From: Pogona vitticeps
Lineage: Eukaryota; Chordata; Lepidosauria; Squamata; Agamidae
Length of the DNA stretch: 64,000 bases
NCBI RefSeq assembly: GCF_051106095.1
Contig: NC_135794.1
Coordinates: 23,996,747-24,060,746 of the forward strand
Direction: 5' to 3'
The notes below the pieces were generated by a model. The model was not told the DNA's origin, did not search any database, and was given only the letters and a program-made list of their open reading frames with translations. A program made the translations under genes and the position numbers. Positions 23,921-54,242 of this stretch are shown here, in pieces. Within the stretch, counting starts at the first letter, position 1. Each line of letters begins with the position of its first letter.

Positions 23921-23949
23921 TCCTCCTCCTCCTCCTCCTCCTCCTCCTC
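23921..23949. repeat. (TCC)n microsatellite
   Basis: About nine uninterrupted TCC units. Confidence 0.95.
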
Positions 23950-24235
23950 AGGGCCATTTTCCCCCTCACAGGTCACGCTCCCTCTTTCGGTCTGCCGTCT
24001 TCGATGACAAGACCCACTTCCCTCCCAGGGATCTTGGCCCACTTTTGGGATTAACAAAGAAAATGATCAAAGAGCCGGAAAGGTCAGACAGGCCTGTGAA
24101 GGGTGCACTTCAAATCGCTTTAATGAAGCCACCTTTTCGAAGGGAGCCGGGAGGAACTCCGCTTCCCTGAAGGAGCCCCGAGGGAGGGGAGAGCAGCGAA
24201 AGAGGCTGATCCATTCCCTCCACTGTGTTTTTTTC

Positions 24236-24300
24236 CACTGTTCCCCAAGCTAGGCTGGACTACAACTCCCATGGTCCCCAGAGGTGGGCACGATTCTGAC
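24236..24300. mobile_element. MITE-like remnant
   Basis: 'ggctggactacaactcccat' is the core of a dispersed squamate fold-back repeat, also seen at 33783-33866. Only a fragment remains here. Confidence 0.4.
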
Positions 24301-24427
24301 TCGCCGAGCCTGCCTCTCCCTTGCTGAATGGCTCCCACGTTACATTTTCCCCTCTCCAACCTGGGGGGGGGGGAAGATTTAGGCTGAGGCCAAATGAGGC
24401 TGGTTTCATGGCATTGCACCTTCTCCG

Positions 24428-24428
<1 letters not shown>

Positions 24429-24505
<77 letters not shown>

Positions 24506-24507
24506 AT
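24429..24507. repeat. (CAAT)n then (CT)n/(CA)n compound microsatellite
   Basis: Eleven or so CAAT units run into CT and then CA dinucleotides. Confidence 0.97.
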
Positions 24508-24686
24508 CCTGTCCCACACCCTCCAGCTGAGGAGCTGCTCCATCTTCTCTGCCACATCTTTTGCACCCAGAGCAACTGGAGGGGGTGTCTAAAGAAGGAG
24601 GAGTCTTTGCCCCCATTTTGCTACCAGGTTGGCAAGCCAAAGGGCAACCAAGCAAGGAGTGGGTGTGTGGCCCACATCACACCCTT

Positions 24687-24710
24687 TTAAAAACTATATA
24701 TAGTTTTTAA
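24687..24710. repeat. Perfect 24-bp AT-rich palindrome
   Basis: The two halves (TTAAAAACTATA and its complement) are exact inverted copies with no spacer. Confidence 0.9.
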
Positions 24711-24724
24711 TATAACCATATTAA

Positions 24725-25205
24725 AAATGGTGGCGGTCCTGAGGAGAAGGTCTGGCTCTCTCTGTCCAGGCAGGCATCCTCTTCGCCAGCCGGTCCCGGG
24801 GCCGTGTGGAGAAACAGGTCGAGCCTGTGGGTGAGGCGCCCGGGCAGGTCTTCCAGAATCTTCCGTGACCTATTGCCTCAGTTCGCCAGGCAGCCCCCAT
24901 AAAATTAGAAAATAAAATAAAGCGGAGGACGGCTGAGGGAGCCTTGGGAAACGCCAAAGGCTCTCCCAAGTCCAGGGTCGTTGCTCCCCAAAGCCCGCCC
25001 AGGTCTTCGGACACCTGAGGCAAATCTTCCCATTCTTGACACCCTTTTCCCGCCATAAAAGAGCAGGAAGAACCAATCAGCCGCTTGCTGCCCAGGCAGG
25101 AGGCCCCGCCCTCCCCCCCTTTTTTTTTTTTTGCCTGAGGCGGCCGCCTCCCCCAACCCAACAGCAGGGCCAGCCCAGCCCTGCACGGCAGACACCCCAC
25201 CAACC
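24725..25205. promoter_or_regulatory. Weak CpG-rich block, function unknown
   Basis: Around twenty CpGs in 480 bp, well above the surrounding DNA and free of recognised repeats. Open minus frames cross it (24721-25203), but none resembles a known protein. It could be an orphan CpG island or a decayed exon or promoter. Confidence 0.35.
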
Positions 25206-25264
25206 AAAGCCTTTGGATTTACCTGTGGTTCTCCTTATCATTTAGGATGAGGGCCAGCAGCCTC

Positions 25265-25345
25265 GGGCAGTATTTTATTTTATTTTTATTTATTTATTTG
25301 ATTTATATCCCGCCCATCTGGTCTACAGTACCTAGTAGTGGAAAG
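25265..25345 (-). mobile_element. Non-LTR 3' tail, inverted
   Basis: (TTTA)n followed by 'gatttatatcccgcccatct' is the reverse of the 'gggcggtataaat' LINE tail. Confidence 0.55.
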
Positions 25346-25754
25346 ATGGGATCCATAGGTAAATAAACAAATCTTCAACAACAACAAACAGGCTTTGTTT
25401 GCAGTTTTCCAGTCATAAAGGTCTTGCTGAATTGGCCTCAAGAAAAAAAATATTTATTTTATTTATTTACTTAGTATCCATGTGGTGGGATGCCTTTCGC
25501 CCGGTAACGGGATTGAAGGCAGCTCATCACATTAAAACAAGTAGAATTATAATGGGTTTTAGCTTCTAGGGATGGGCTTTGTAGTTATGAGCAGAAAGTG
25601 AGGCTGGTGTGTGTAGAGAGTCATGGGTGTGCATCAGAATTTCAGGGGAAGTCCATGTCCTTTGTGAGAGGGGGAAAATATTCAGTGCTATCATTATTTA
25701 TCTTACCTCAGGGACAAATTCTTTGGTTTGTTTCTAGTTTGGAAATTTATTTAT

Positions 25755-25870
25755 TTTGACTGGTTACAAGTTGATCCTTGCCTTTCTTGAAGGGAGCTTG
25801 AGGTGGCCGACGTGGCTTTCTTTCCCCCTTCCCTCTTTTTCCTCACAACAACCCTGCGAGGTAGATCATG
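25755..25870 (-). mobile_element. CR1/L2-like LINE 3' UTR remnant, inverted
   Basis: 'cctttcttgaagggagcttg' through 'cctcacaacaaccctgcgag' matches the reverse of a 3' UTR repeat that is common in reptiles. Diverged. Confidence 0.5.
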
Positions 25871-28751
25871 CTCAGACTGGCAATCCAATCTTATTTCAGC
25901 ATTAAGGGGACAGACAGTCTGAGATAGTGGGAACTGGACAACATCCAAAAAAACAGGAGTCCAAAAATAACTTTTCAAATGTAACTTTCCCACATTCCTC
26001 TCTACATTTTGTTTATTTATTTTTTTATTTTGCAATTTATGTGGCCGTTTTATCCTTACCCCCTCCCTCAGATTTAACCTCGGGGCCAAGAGGGGGGCCC
26101 TCAAGCACCACCATCCTCACCAGGCCCTGCTAATCAGGTCTTTTTTCGGCCAATGCCCAAGAAACCAGAACCAGGAGGATCATTGCTAACAGCCCAAAAC
26201 CAGGGAAACCCAAAATTAGACCTTACCAGAAAAGCGAGGCGCATGCCAACAAAGAGAGAATACTGGTTTGCATTACAATCATAAATGCTATTGTCTATAT
26301 ATGGAGGCAAAATTAGCAACGGCTTGAGGACTTACATGGCTCTAGAACACCTCACGGCCAGGTGGAACCGAGCAAGAATTGCAGGCTGATTTTGCTGAGC
26401 AGGTGCTGCTTATTGAGGATGATGGGTCTCTTCCTGGTCTGGCTCTCCCTCCCCCTTAGACCTGCTTTCTCTCTAAACCAGACTCAGAGGACACCTTCGA
26501 AAGGAAGATTGTTCCCCAACAGCCCTTACAACAGAGACTTGCTCTCCCAAAAAGGGGGCACGTGGCCACCCTCCACATAAATAGGGAGCGCTGGAGCCCA
26601 GGGGATGATGGAAGCTGACCGCTGGTGAAAAACAAGTTGTCGGCCGCTTGCAGTCTTAGCCCAACGGGCTGTCCTTCACCGGACAGGTCCTTAAATAAAA
26701 CTGAAGGCTTCAGGGAACGTAGGCATGTTCCCTGTTGGGCCCACATTGGCGCTCACCGAAGGGCCAAATGCGGTTTTCTTCCACTCCTTATAAAGACCTC
26801 GATATCCACATTTTTAACTCACTTGCAAATTCCCTACTGAGTTGGTTCATTCTGGGAAGGGAAGAGGCAGCCGGCCAACCTGAAATTTCAAATTGCTTTG
26901 TGTTGTTGATAACTGGTTTATTTTGGTTCTTTTTCAAGGTCAACCGCAGTGCTAGCAGCTGGCTTTATAAATCAATTCGCAACCTTTCCTCTCCATGGAA
27001 CAAAATTAGTCCAACGAGCCTACCTGGCTGTCGTACGGCCTTGCGCTGAACTCTTGCTTTGTCTGAGCGAGGCTCCCATAGGGATTGGGGCTTTGGAGGA
27101 GTTTTGAAAAGCAGAAGCTCCGAAAAGTAAATTTTGAGGGGTTGCAGGTAACCAGAATCCCCCATAGGCAGCATCGCTCAAGGCCATAGTGACTGGGAGG
27201 GGGGGGCAGGATTCGGGGGGGGGGAATTGTCCTCATGTTCCCAGGCTGTGTAGAAAGCCAGACAACAAATGTATCTTGAGACCAGTTAATGGCTGTTACT
27301 CACTCTCTCTAAAGGCTGTGGCTAAGGTTTTAATCGTTCCACACAGGAAACTGAGATTTCAGAAGACACATCCTTTTTCCCCCCAGCGCCATGTGTTATT
27401 TTTTTGTTTGTTTTTCCCTTTTCTTTTCTTTTTTTTTCCTTTTTTCTTTCCTTTTTTTTTCTGCAAGGTAAGGAAGCTACGCCACGACTGCCAGTATTAT
27501 TGGACTTGCGCTCAGTTTTTCTCTGCAGCTTGGCCTGCAGAAATAAGACGGGTGCAGCTTAGACCCTCTGTGAGTCTGAAAGAATGGTGAGTAAGAGGTG
27601 GGAGGATGATTTAGAGGGAGGATTAAAAATTATGCATGACATGAAGAATGCATTGAGAGAGAACTTCCCGCTTCTCCTGGGGTTATCCAAAGCAGCAAAA
27701 CAGCCATAAAACAAAGTACTACTTTCTGCACAGCACATAATTCAGCGGAACTTAGCAAGAGTTGCCATTATTTAGACGTGACAGATTCTTAGCAGCCTGA
27801 CCGAGCTGCCAATGGCTGATGAGAAGAAATGATGGCTACTACCTCCAACATCCACTCTGTCTTTCAGCAGCAGTTGGCGAAGAACCAGAGTGGAAGGGTG
27901 TCGTTGGGCTCACTTGCCACTATCCTCAACCGCAGAAAAGTTGGCTTGGTTGCTGGGTTTTGACCCTTCGAGATGGATCAAAAGCAGAGCCATGCTGGTT
28001 ATGTCCACTTTTCTTGCTTCTGGAGAGGCTTGTGAGTTTTCCCTGCAGTGAAAACCTGCAGTTTATAGACATATCTCTTGAGTTACTTGCACTTTGTTTG
28101 CTAGCATCTCAAGTATAGCATTTGAGGTGACATCAAAAGGCCATCTTTCAGTCTCAGATGGCCATCCCACTCTGGTCACACATACAAATGAGTACTTTAA
28201 AATAGAGTCGGAGCCACTGCTAGTATGAGGGTTGCTGCAGATCCCTTGGGGTGCAATTGCAAAGGGCAGCAGGCACTTAGAAACTCATGCCATGCCTGTT
28301 AAAATAGCAGGAAGAGAACAGCTGATTCTGGAGCCTCTCCTTCCTCAAGAATCTCACAAGGGGAGGGGCCTTGTGATGTCACAGAGGCAAGGCAGGCAAG
28401 AGTTGGGAAGGGAGCAAGCACAACACACAAGCAAGCACTTTGGCTTTCTGTTAGTGAGGCATGCCACAGCCTGGGAATGAGCACCCGAGCCTAAAAGCCT
28501 CTGTCACAAAAATCAAACATTCTCCTCCTCCTGCACCCTTCCTCTTGAGATCCTAGTGCCTGCCAAGTGGCCTGGAGAAACAGGGCAGTTCCCTCGAGAC
28601 GTCAGCCAGAAGCCTGGTAACTTGACCAGAGAAGGGTTCCTGTGGGAATCTGAGCATCAGACAACAACCTTCCTTGATCAGCCTTGCGTGGGATGTCTCT
28701 TGATGGGGGCAGTGGTCTTTGATGAAGGTCAAGTAGTGAATGTAGATGTAA
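25871..28751. other. Intergenic, no gene seen
   Basis: Contains a T/C-rich stretch at about 27375-27460 and G-runs near 27200-27225. No supported coding exon. Confidence 0.45.
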
Positions 28752-28965
28752 GTTGAATAGCTCAGTGGTTTAGGTCTCTGGCTGCGGAGCCAGAGGTTGG
28801 GAGTTCGATTCCCCCATGGTGCCTCCTCATACGAGATGAGCTAGCCTGTGTGGCCGTGGGCAAGCTGCACCGTCCCAAAGCACCCCAGAGAAAATGCTGG
28901 TAAACCACTTCCGTGTACCTAGAAAACCCTGGAAATGGTCACCCTAAGTCAAACTGACTTATACT
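28752..28965 (+). mobile_element. tRNA-derived SINE with Bov-B-like tail
   Basis: The best-preserved copy of its type in the window: A box 'tagctcagtggtttagg', B box 'gggagttcgattcc', body 'gtgggcaagctgcaccgtcc', tail 'accctaagtcaaactgac'. It is a tRNA-like head on a SINE, not a tRNA gene. Confidence 0.88.
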
Positions 28966-29214
28966 GATTCATTCCAGGTGGACAAGACCTTCAGGCAATG
29001 ATCCTTCCACGCCGTTCCCATTGAGTGTTGCTGTTGATTCAATCCTTAAGCAATAAAAATCAAGAGGTCCTGGAAGTCAGCTGGACATGACAGTTAAGTG
29101 TGTGACTGCATGCAAACTGCCATTTAACATTTAAGCAGAGCGCCCGACTGCGGATACAACACGCAGGGAGGAAGCAAACTCTTTCTCCTGGCACACACAC
29201 TCTTTTCTTTTACT

Positions 29215-29345
29215 CGCTGTGCGTTAAGGGTGTTTTCTCTGTGTGTCTTTTTATTATATTTGGGCATTTTTAAATTTGGATTTGGTTGTTAGCTGCCTTG
29301 GCTGCTATGCGAGGTGGAAAGGCAGGGTAAACATTCAATAAACAA
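29215..29345 (+). mobile_element. LINE (L2/CR1-type) 3' tail remnant
   Basis: 'gctgccttggctgctatgcg' followed by 'ggcagggtaaacattcaata' and an A-rich end. Same tail type as at 13260. Confidence 0.55.
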
Positions 29346-29374
29346 ATCGATTAAAACGCTCTTGCAAATGCTCT

Positions 29375-29640
29375 GCAGTTGCTGCTGTCAAGTGGCCTCC
29401 GACTTATGGTGACCTATGAGTGAGTGACCTCTGGAATGTCCAGTCGTTAACATCCTTGCTCCTCTCTTGCAAAATCCCAGCTGCAAATTCTTCTATTAAG
29501 CCAATCCACTTTGTATTTGGTTTTCCTCTTTTCCTGTGGCCCGTTTTTTCCCAGCATTACTGTCTTCTATTGCACGCTTCCCTGAGGTGAATTTTTGTCC
29601 AATGCATTTTCTCCAAGGCCTTGCTTTGAGATTGATACAG
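29375..29640 (-). mobile_element. LINE fragment, probably RTE/Bov-B-like, inverted
   Basis: 'aagtggcctccgacttatgg' is the reverse of a Bov-B-like tail. The text after it ('ttggttttcctcttttcctg', 'cccagcattactgtcttcta') is the reverse of the coding end of a dispersed reptile LINE. The clade is inferred from the tail only. Confidence 0.55.
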
Positions 29641-30187
29641 ACCCCTTCCTTCAAAGTTTACTTGTTGTTATCTCCCCTCAGGAGCATCTTGTTCCCAGGA
29701 GCATGCAAACCGATTTATAAGAACAGGTTGATCTGCAACGTTAATGGCAGGAGCAAACAGCAAAGCGAGGTTTGAATAGTCCCCTCAAGATAAGCTTCAA
29801 GGCAGAGATCCGGGGCTAGTGTGGGAAAGCACATAAAAGGTGCTGTGCGCCTCTCGCACACATTCGTACACACCCATATCAATCCATACATCTTAGGAAA
29901 GATTTACAAGATGAAGGAATTCCCCATGGGAACGTCCTTTGTTGTCAACACGAGGAGGTTTCTTAGGGAGCTGTGCTTTTTTGTCTGATGCAACAGAAAC
30001 AGCAGAGAGTTTTGTGGCACCTGACACATTTCATTGGGAATAAGGTTCCACAGTTGGAGGATCACTTCTTATAAGAGGCACTGGCTTGTAGTACAAGCAT
30101 TGCTTCAGTGACCGTGGATAAAAGGGCCACTTTGGCAGGGAAGGTCCTAGAGACAACGGGAGGGTCCCAGGTCTTTGGGGCGTATTT

Positions 30188-30300
30188 GTGTGGAGCGGTG
30201 AGACGCTCGCTCAAGGAGGCCAGGGTTCCAACCCCGACAGGGCCTTGAGCTGCTCGCCACCTCTCAGCCTAATTTAACTCAAACACAAAAATGGGAAGAA
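30188..30300 (+). mobile_element. tRNA-derived SINE fragment
   Basis: B-box-like 'agggttccaaccccgac' followed by a 'cctctcagcctaatttaact' body. The end is truncated. Confidence 0.55.
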
Positions 30301-33300
30301 ATTGACTCACGTACGTCCCCTTACAGGAAGGAGCAAAGCCTAATTTACATATTACACAGTTCCTTGTGCATCTTGAAAAGCAATTTTGAGTGTGCTGTTT
30401 CTGGACATTGTGTAGTTCCCCCTCTCTCATGCATGCAATCTGTTTGCATTATTCGATTCATGTTTCAAGACGAACGCAAATTAAGGAACATAACGAAAGG
30501 GAAAAAAACCAATGGAAAAACCTCCTTAATGATGGGATGAAGACCGATCAGTGTTACTATACTGCCCCCTCGTGGAATGATCCAGTATTCCTACGGCTTC
30601 ACCACCCCATTCATTCACATGAACAGGAAATTAAAGTCTTTCCATCTTCTCAGCCACTGGACTACAGTAAGAGGTGGTAAAGGCAATCCAGCCGGAAGCC
30701 AAAAAAAGTTGGATGTCAGACTCAGAATATCAACAAAGTGTCCCTGATACACAAATTGAGCAGCACCAAAACTTCACAAAAGCAAATGTGTTTTATTCGC
30801 ATTTTAAAAAATACATATCGAGGAAATCAATTTTTTTAAAAAAAAAAATTAGCTTACAGCACCAGCAGGTATTCTGAGATCTCCTTTATTTGTATTTTTT
30901 TTGCTAAGTATTATTATTATTAATAAAGACACCTTAGTTTATGTAAACAAGTTCATGAAATGTATTCGCACGCAAAAGAGAAAAATAGTAAAAGAAAAAG
31001 CAAAAGATATATATGTATCAAATATTCAGTGGTCAGGAAAGCGTAGGGTTAAGGTAGAACTGCTTTTTTAGAAAAAGTACTAGTCAAACTAGAGCAATTT
31101 AGCCAAAAGCTGGGGGAACAAGGTGGCTAAATGGAGACATTTGGGGATTTCAAATATTAATGTGAGCCTTACATTAATAAGGTAAGGGTGCTTAATATGG
31201 CCACTTGCCATTTTTCAAATACGTTTAGAACTCTGAATATGCATGGATTTTTCTCCCTCCCTCCCTCTCTTGCTCTCAAACAGTCCTAATACAGATCATT
31301 TTTCCCCTCCCAGTTGAGGTATAGAATGTTCTCCGGGAAAAGGATGGGATGGCACTTTTTCCTAATGAGAAAATGAGGAAAAGGTCCCACGTCATGGTGT
31401 GAGATCCAGGCCATTCCTGCAAGCCACCATTTCAGCCTGGTGTGGGGCTGCACAAACACACACACCCCTCCTCTCTAAAATATCTTATGCATATGACACT
31501 GTACATAGGCGAGAGGAAGGCCTGCTAGATCAGAGGTAGAGTGGCCACTTGTCCTTTAGCAGGAAGGATAGAGTCCTCCATTCTAACCATCCTTTTAAGG
31601 GCCTTCTCCCTTGGAAGAGGTGCTGCTAAGTCTAAATCTTGCTCAAATCAAAATCACCAGGGAGAAGATCAGCCTTCCACATGCTGTTGAAGGAAAATTC
31701 CCATCAACCCCAGCCAATATGGCTTTGAGTTAGGGATGATGGATGCTGTAGTCCCCAAATGTCTCCATCCTTGCTTAGTTACTGCCAAAATCTACATAAG
31801 GCACAATGCAACTTTTGGGGGTAGGGGAGAGCAAGCTCATTTCAATAGACTTAAAGATAAAATTAGTTTTCTTTTTTTTAAAAAATTGGGTCCATGTAAG
31901 ATATATGCCTTCTAAGTCATGCTTTGAAAATTTAAGAGGTGCGGTGTATACATCCAACAACATAAACACAAACACAAATTACCAAGTGGAAAGAAAGGGT
32001 AGATGTAAACTCAGGTCTCATGTTTCTAGCTGCCTTTTTGATAGAATTTCATACAGAGGTAGACGTGTAATGTTACCCGCCGTGGAACTCTTGAGGAGCC
32101 CCAGGGGGAAGCGTCAAGTTTCGTACGTCCTGAGAAGGAAGGTAAATAAAAGGGTTTCCAGATGTGAAGGAAGTCTTTTCAAAAAGCCAGCCAGCCACCC
32201 ACAAGACCTGTGCTTACTGCTGATGACCGAGTTGCAACTTTGGACAAATTTAGCTAAGAGCCCTTTCGCACATGACGCCGTTCAGAGGTACACCTGGGGT
32301 GTTTTAAGGTTGCAAAACCCATACAGAAAGGGAATGGACCAGATTTTGGAAATCTCTCTTCCGGAGAGGCCAACGGCTGGAATCCTGAAGCTCACCTGCA
32401 TGACCCAACCACACAGGTTAGGCTGCTTAGTTATGAAGGGTTCTGGCACGTGTATGTCATCCAAATACAGTATTTAAACGCTCTCACCCAGACATAGGCT
32501 AAATTTCAGGGTATGGTGCTCCATGACTCTGTCTATGAGCTTCCTCTTCATCCAGATGAAGTGATTAGGACTTAAGCCCCATTAATTTCAGTGGAAATTT
32601 AGGGTGTGGTCCTACAGGCCTGTTGCTCACCTTTTGGACTGCTTGTTGGGTACAAGCTATTTCCTGGCGATCACAAGACATAAGAGGCCATCATCCACCA
32701 GCCCAGCCTCAGTCCATGCTCAAACTGGGCCTGTTTGGTCCAGCTGTAGAGCTACGACTTTGGGGACTAGGCAGGAGTGATGGACAGGTACAGTAAGATG
32801 CTTATGGAGTGGGGTACATTTGCAGAGAACTGGATGAAACCGAGCACCCTGCCTGCATGTCACTCCCATTAAAGCAGCCCTTTCTGGTGCAATCAGACAA
32901 GGATCCTTCTCTTGCTGTCTGTTCACACCCTCCATCTGGATCCACCTGGTAAAATATTCCCAGCATGAGAACCTTTTTATGGAAGTCGACCGCTGATTTA
33001 AAAAGAGCATTTAAAGACGAATGAATTTTGAGATTAAGGCTGCTGCCTCTCCTATGGACGCTTCCCTGAGAGCAAAACACATTGAATAAATATGTGCTTC
33101 TGAATAATTTTGCATAGGATGCAGTGAACAATGGTTACCACGAGATATGGGCATGAATTGCTGGTTCATGCTAGTTTGTTTTCCAGCCCAACGGGTGTTT
33201 GGGGGTTACCAGGCCTGCCTCCTCTACTCGAGAGGAAGCGCCTGGAGGAAGCAGGGCAGGGAAGCCAAGGGGCAGCCTCTGAGGTGGGGCTGTTCTTTCT

Positions 33301-33591
33301 TTCTTTCTTATGTGGTTGCAACCCAAGAAAACGCACTCCTCATCCAGGTGCACTCATCTGGGAAACCGTGGTCAGCCACAGCTCCCCGCCGATCGCACGC
33401 TCTGTGGCGCCACGTGTGAGAAGGCTCTTGGGAGGGACTTTAGAGGGTGTGGAAAGGGAGCCTTGTTTCACTCACTACAGCCCATGCAGTCCCATTCCCT
33501 TTTAAGCAGAACCTCTCCGTGATGGTGGTGAACCGATATCTACATGACATGCAAACTGGGCCACACGGAGGTGGAAACCAGCCCCTCTGAT
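30301..33591. other. GATM 3' flank and presumed 3' UTR
   Basis: This lies downstream of the GATM stop codon on the minus strand, so its right part must include the 3' UTR. No AATAAA on the minus strand was found close to the stop. Candidates occur only at about 30791 and 30888, too far to be convincing. The 223-codon plus frame at 31806-32477 has no recognisable family. A short MITE remnant lies near 31683-31770. Confidence 0.4.
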
Positions 33592-52131
<18,540 letters not shown>

Positions 52132-52600
52132 CCCCGCCCGCCTGCTCGATGCTCCGGCCCCGCGATGCCTGTCGCACCCCCGGGTCCCCGCCGACGGCTT
52201 TTATAGGGGCCGCCGCGACTTCCCATTGGCTGGCTGGGGAAGGGGAGGGGAGGGGGGAGGGGAGGGGGCCGCCGCCCGGGAGCCCCCAACGAGCAGGCGC
52301 CTCCGTTGCCTTTTATAGCCTCAGCGGGGGGGGGCAAGGTTCTCCCCCCCCTGGGCGGGGGCTGTCTCGGGACCCCCAAGAAAGGACACCCCCCCGGGCC
52401 GGGAGGGCGATCGGGGCGTCCCGGGGCGGCGCCTCCCTTCCATCACCAGCCGGACGGTGGCCGTTCCCCGGGCTGCCCTCCTTCCTCCGGGTGCGCGGGG
52501 GCAACAAAGAGCAGGAGGAATCTCCTGGGAGCATCCTCTGGCCTGGCCTAGCCTGGCCTGCGCGGGGAGGATGCCGTTCGCCATTAAAACACAAACCTGT

Positions 52601-53921
52601 TTCCTCCCCTTGCAAGTAGAAAAGGCTAGCTGCCTGCCCCCCCCACACCTTTGATGTGCTAGCTTTCTACATGAGGGGATTTGGTGCTTGAGCTTAGGGT
52701 ACCATGCAGCATGTGTGTCAGAGTTTCATTTTCCCTGCCTACCGTCTGGGGAGATGCTGTCTGCGCCTGAGCTGTATCCTCTTCTAAGTAGACCCTTCTG
52801 ACAGAGGCAGGGGGTGCCGTGTTTGATTGAGGGATCGGGTTTTCAGGATACGTTACTGAAAACCATGGAGTGAACCGCTTACCCCAGACAAGCCAACTGC
52901 TAACGTGATGCTCGAAACGGCCCTGTTGCAACCATCACCCCCCCCCCCCCCGCTTGCTGCCTTGCTCTCAAGTGCAGGCGAGGGTGAGGATTCACTCCTG
53001 TCTCTTGGTGGCACATGGACATATCCTATCTGGTGGCACCAAAGCTGGGGAAGTGCACGTGGGTGCACAAACTCAATCAGTCCACTCAGAGTTTCCTCTG
53101 GAAGGCCTTTTGCAAAGTCAACGGGACTGAATTGCCCACCAGAAAACACCGGCGTTGCCACGGGACTACATAATTCACACCATCCTAAGGTTTCTGGTGG
53201 AACTCACTCCCAGCCCCAGCGACTCGCGAGGGTTTCAGCTAAAGCTCAGAGGGGGAAATGACATCTGAATGGCGTGACAGATGAGGGCAGAGTTCCTGAT
53301 CTCCCTCAAACTGTGCCAGCTTTAGAGTTCTCCAGAATTTCTCATCAAGCTAAGTAGCTGCTTGGATGCGTGGCTCTCGGGCTTGCCTGCAAATCTGAAA
53401 GAAGGACCCCAGTGTTAGCTGGAATCGGCCCCTTGAAGCTCCTGAGTGGGCAGGGAGCCCAAGGAGAGCGAATTCTCCACCCCCCCACCCCCCGCAGAAG
53501 GGAAGCTAGAGAGCAAATTATTACGTGCGATGCTCAGGCATGGTCGGGGGGTGGTGGTGGAGAGGTTGGCACACTCACTGGCGAGGTCATTCTACTCAGA
53601 TGGCCCTGAGTTAGGTAACAATAATTGGCTGGGAAAGGACTTCAAAGGTCTCCCCTCTGCAGCCATCCTGCTGATCAGCCGGTTTGGCATCACTGAGCAT
53701 CTGGGTCTGTTTGCCTGGCTCCGCATGAAGTCCAGGGGCCAAATGGATATATATAATATTATATATAATGCATATATATAATGGATATATATATAGTATT
53801 ATATATGCCTTATATAGAGAGATTATATATGCATAGATATAATCTATGCATAGACATAATCTAAGATTATGCATATATATGCATAATCTTTGCATATACA
53901 GCAATACTATAATAATCACAC
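52601..53921. other. Intergenic between GATM and HDC, left part
   Basis: No gene recognised. A C-run lies at 52938-52952. AT-rich, self-complementary DNA at 53745-53905 is listed separately. Confidence 0.45.
53745..53905. repeat. AT-rich low-complexity block with perfect 28-bp palindrome
   Basis: Repeated TATA/ATAT text. Positions 53863-53890 form an exact palindrome around ATATATAT with arms AAGATTATGC and its complement. Confidence 0.85.
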
Positions 53922-54128
53922 GCCGTCAAGTCCATTCTGACTTAGGGTGACCCTTTTCCAGGGTTTTCTAGGTAAACAAGACTCGGAAGTGGTTTCCCCT
54001 TCCCTTCTTCTGGGGGTGCATCTTGGACTCTGGTACAGCTGGCCCAAGGCCACCCAGGCTGGCTCTTCCCGTTCAAAGCACAGTGGAGAATCCAACTGTC
54101 AGATCAGCGAGCTATCCAGACAGCTCTG
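53922..54128 (-). mobile_element. tRNA-derived SINE with Bov-B-like tail
   Basis: On plus: 'cgtcaagtccattctgactt' tail, 'ggcccaaggccacccaggct' body, a diverged B box around 'gagaatccaactgtc', and 'gagctatccagacagc'. It is followed directly by a GT microsatellite. Confidence 0.85.
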
Positions 54129-54131
54129 CTC

Positions 54132-54242
<111 letters not shown>

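Noticed and set aside
24721-25203. Minus frame of 160 codons in the CpG-rich block as a gene
   Set aside because: No family resemblance was found and several frames are open at once, as expected from GC-rich DNA. It is kept only as a CpG-rich block.
28752-28830. tRNA gene with good A and B boxes
   Set aside because: It is the head of a SINE followed by the shared body and Bov-B-like tail, and the same head recurs several times in the window.
31806-32477. 223-codon plus-strand frame downstream of GATM
   Set aside because: No recognisable family, motif or splice context, and ordinary AT-rich noncoding text. A frame of this size is expected by chance in a window this long.
4000-33500. Expected SLC28A2 gene beside GATM
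   Set aside because: Frames were scanned for concentrative nucleoside transporter motifs and none was found, so it is not annotated.
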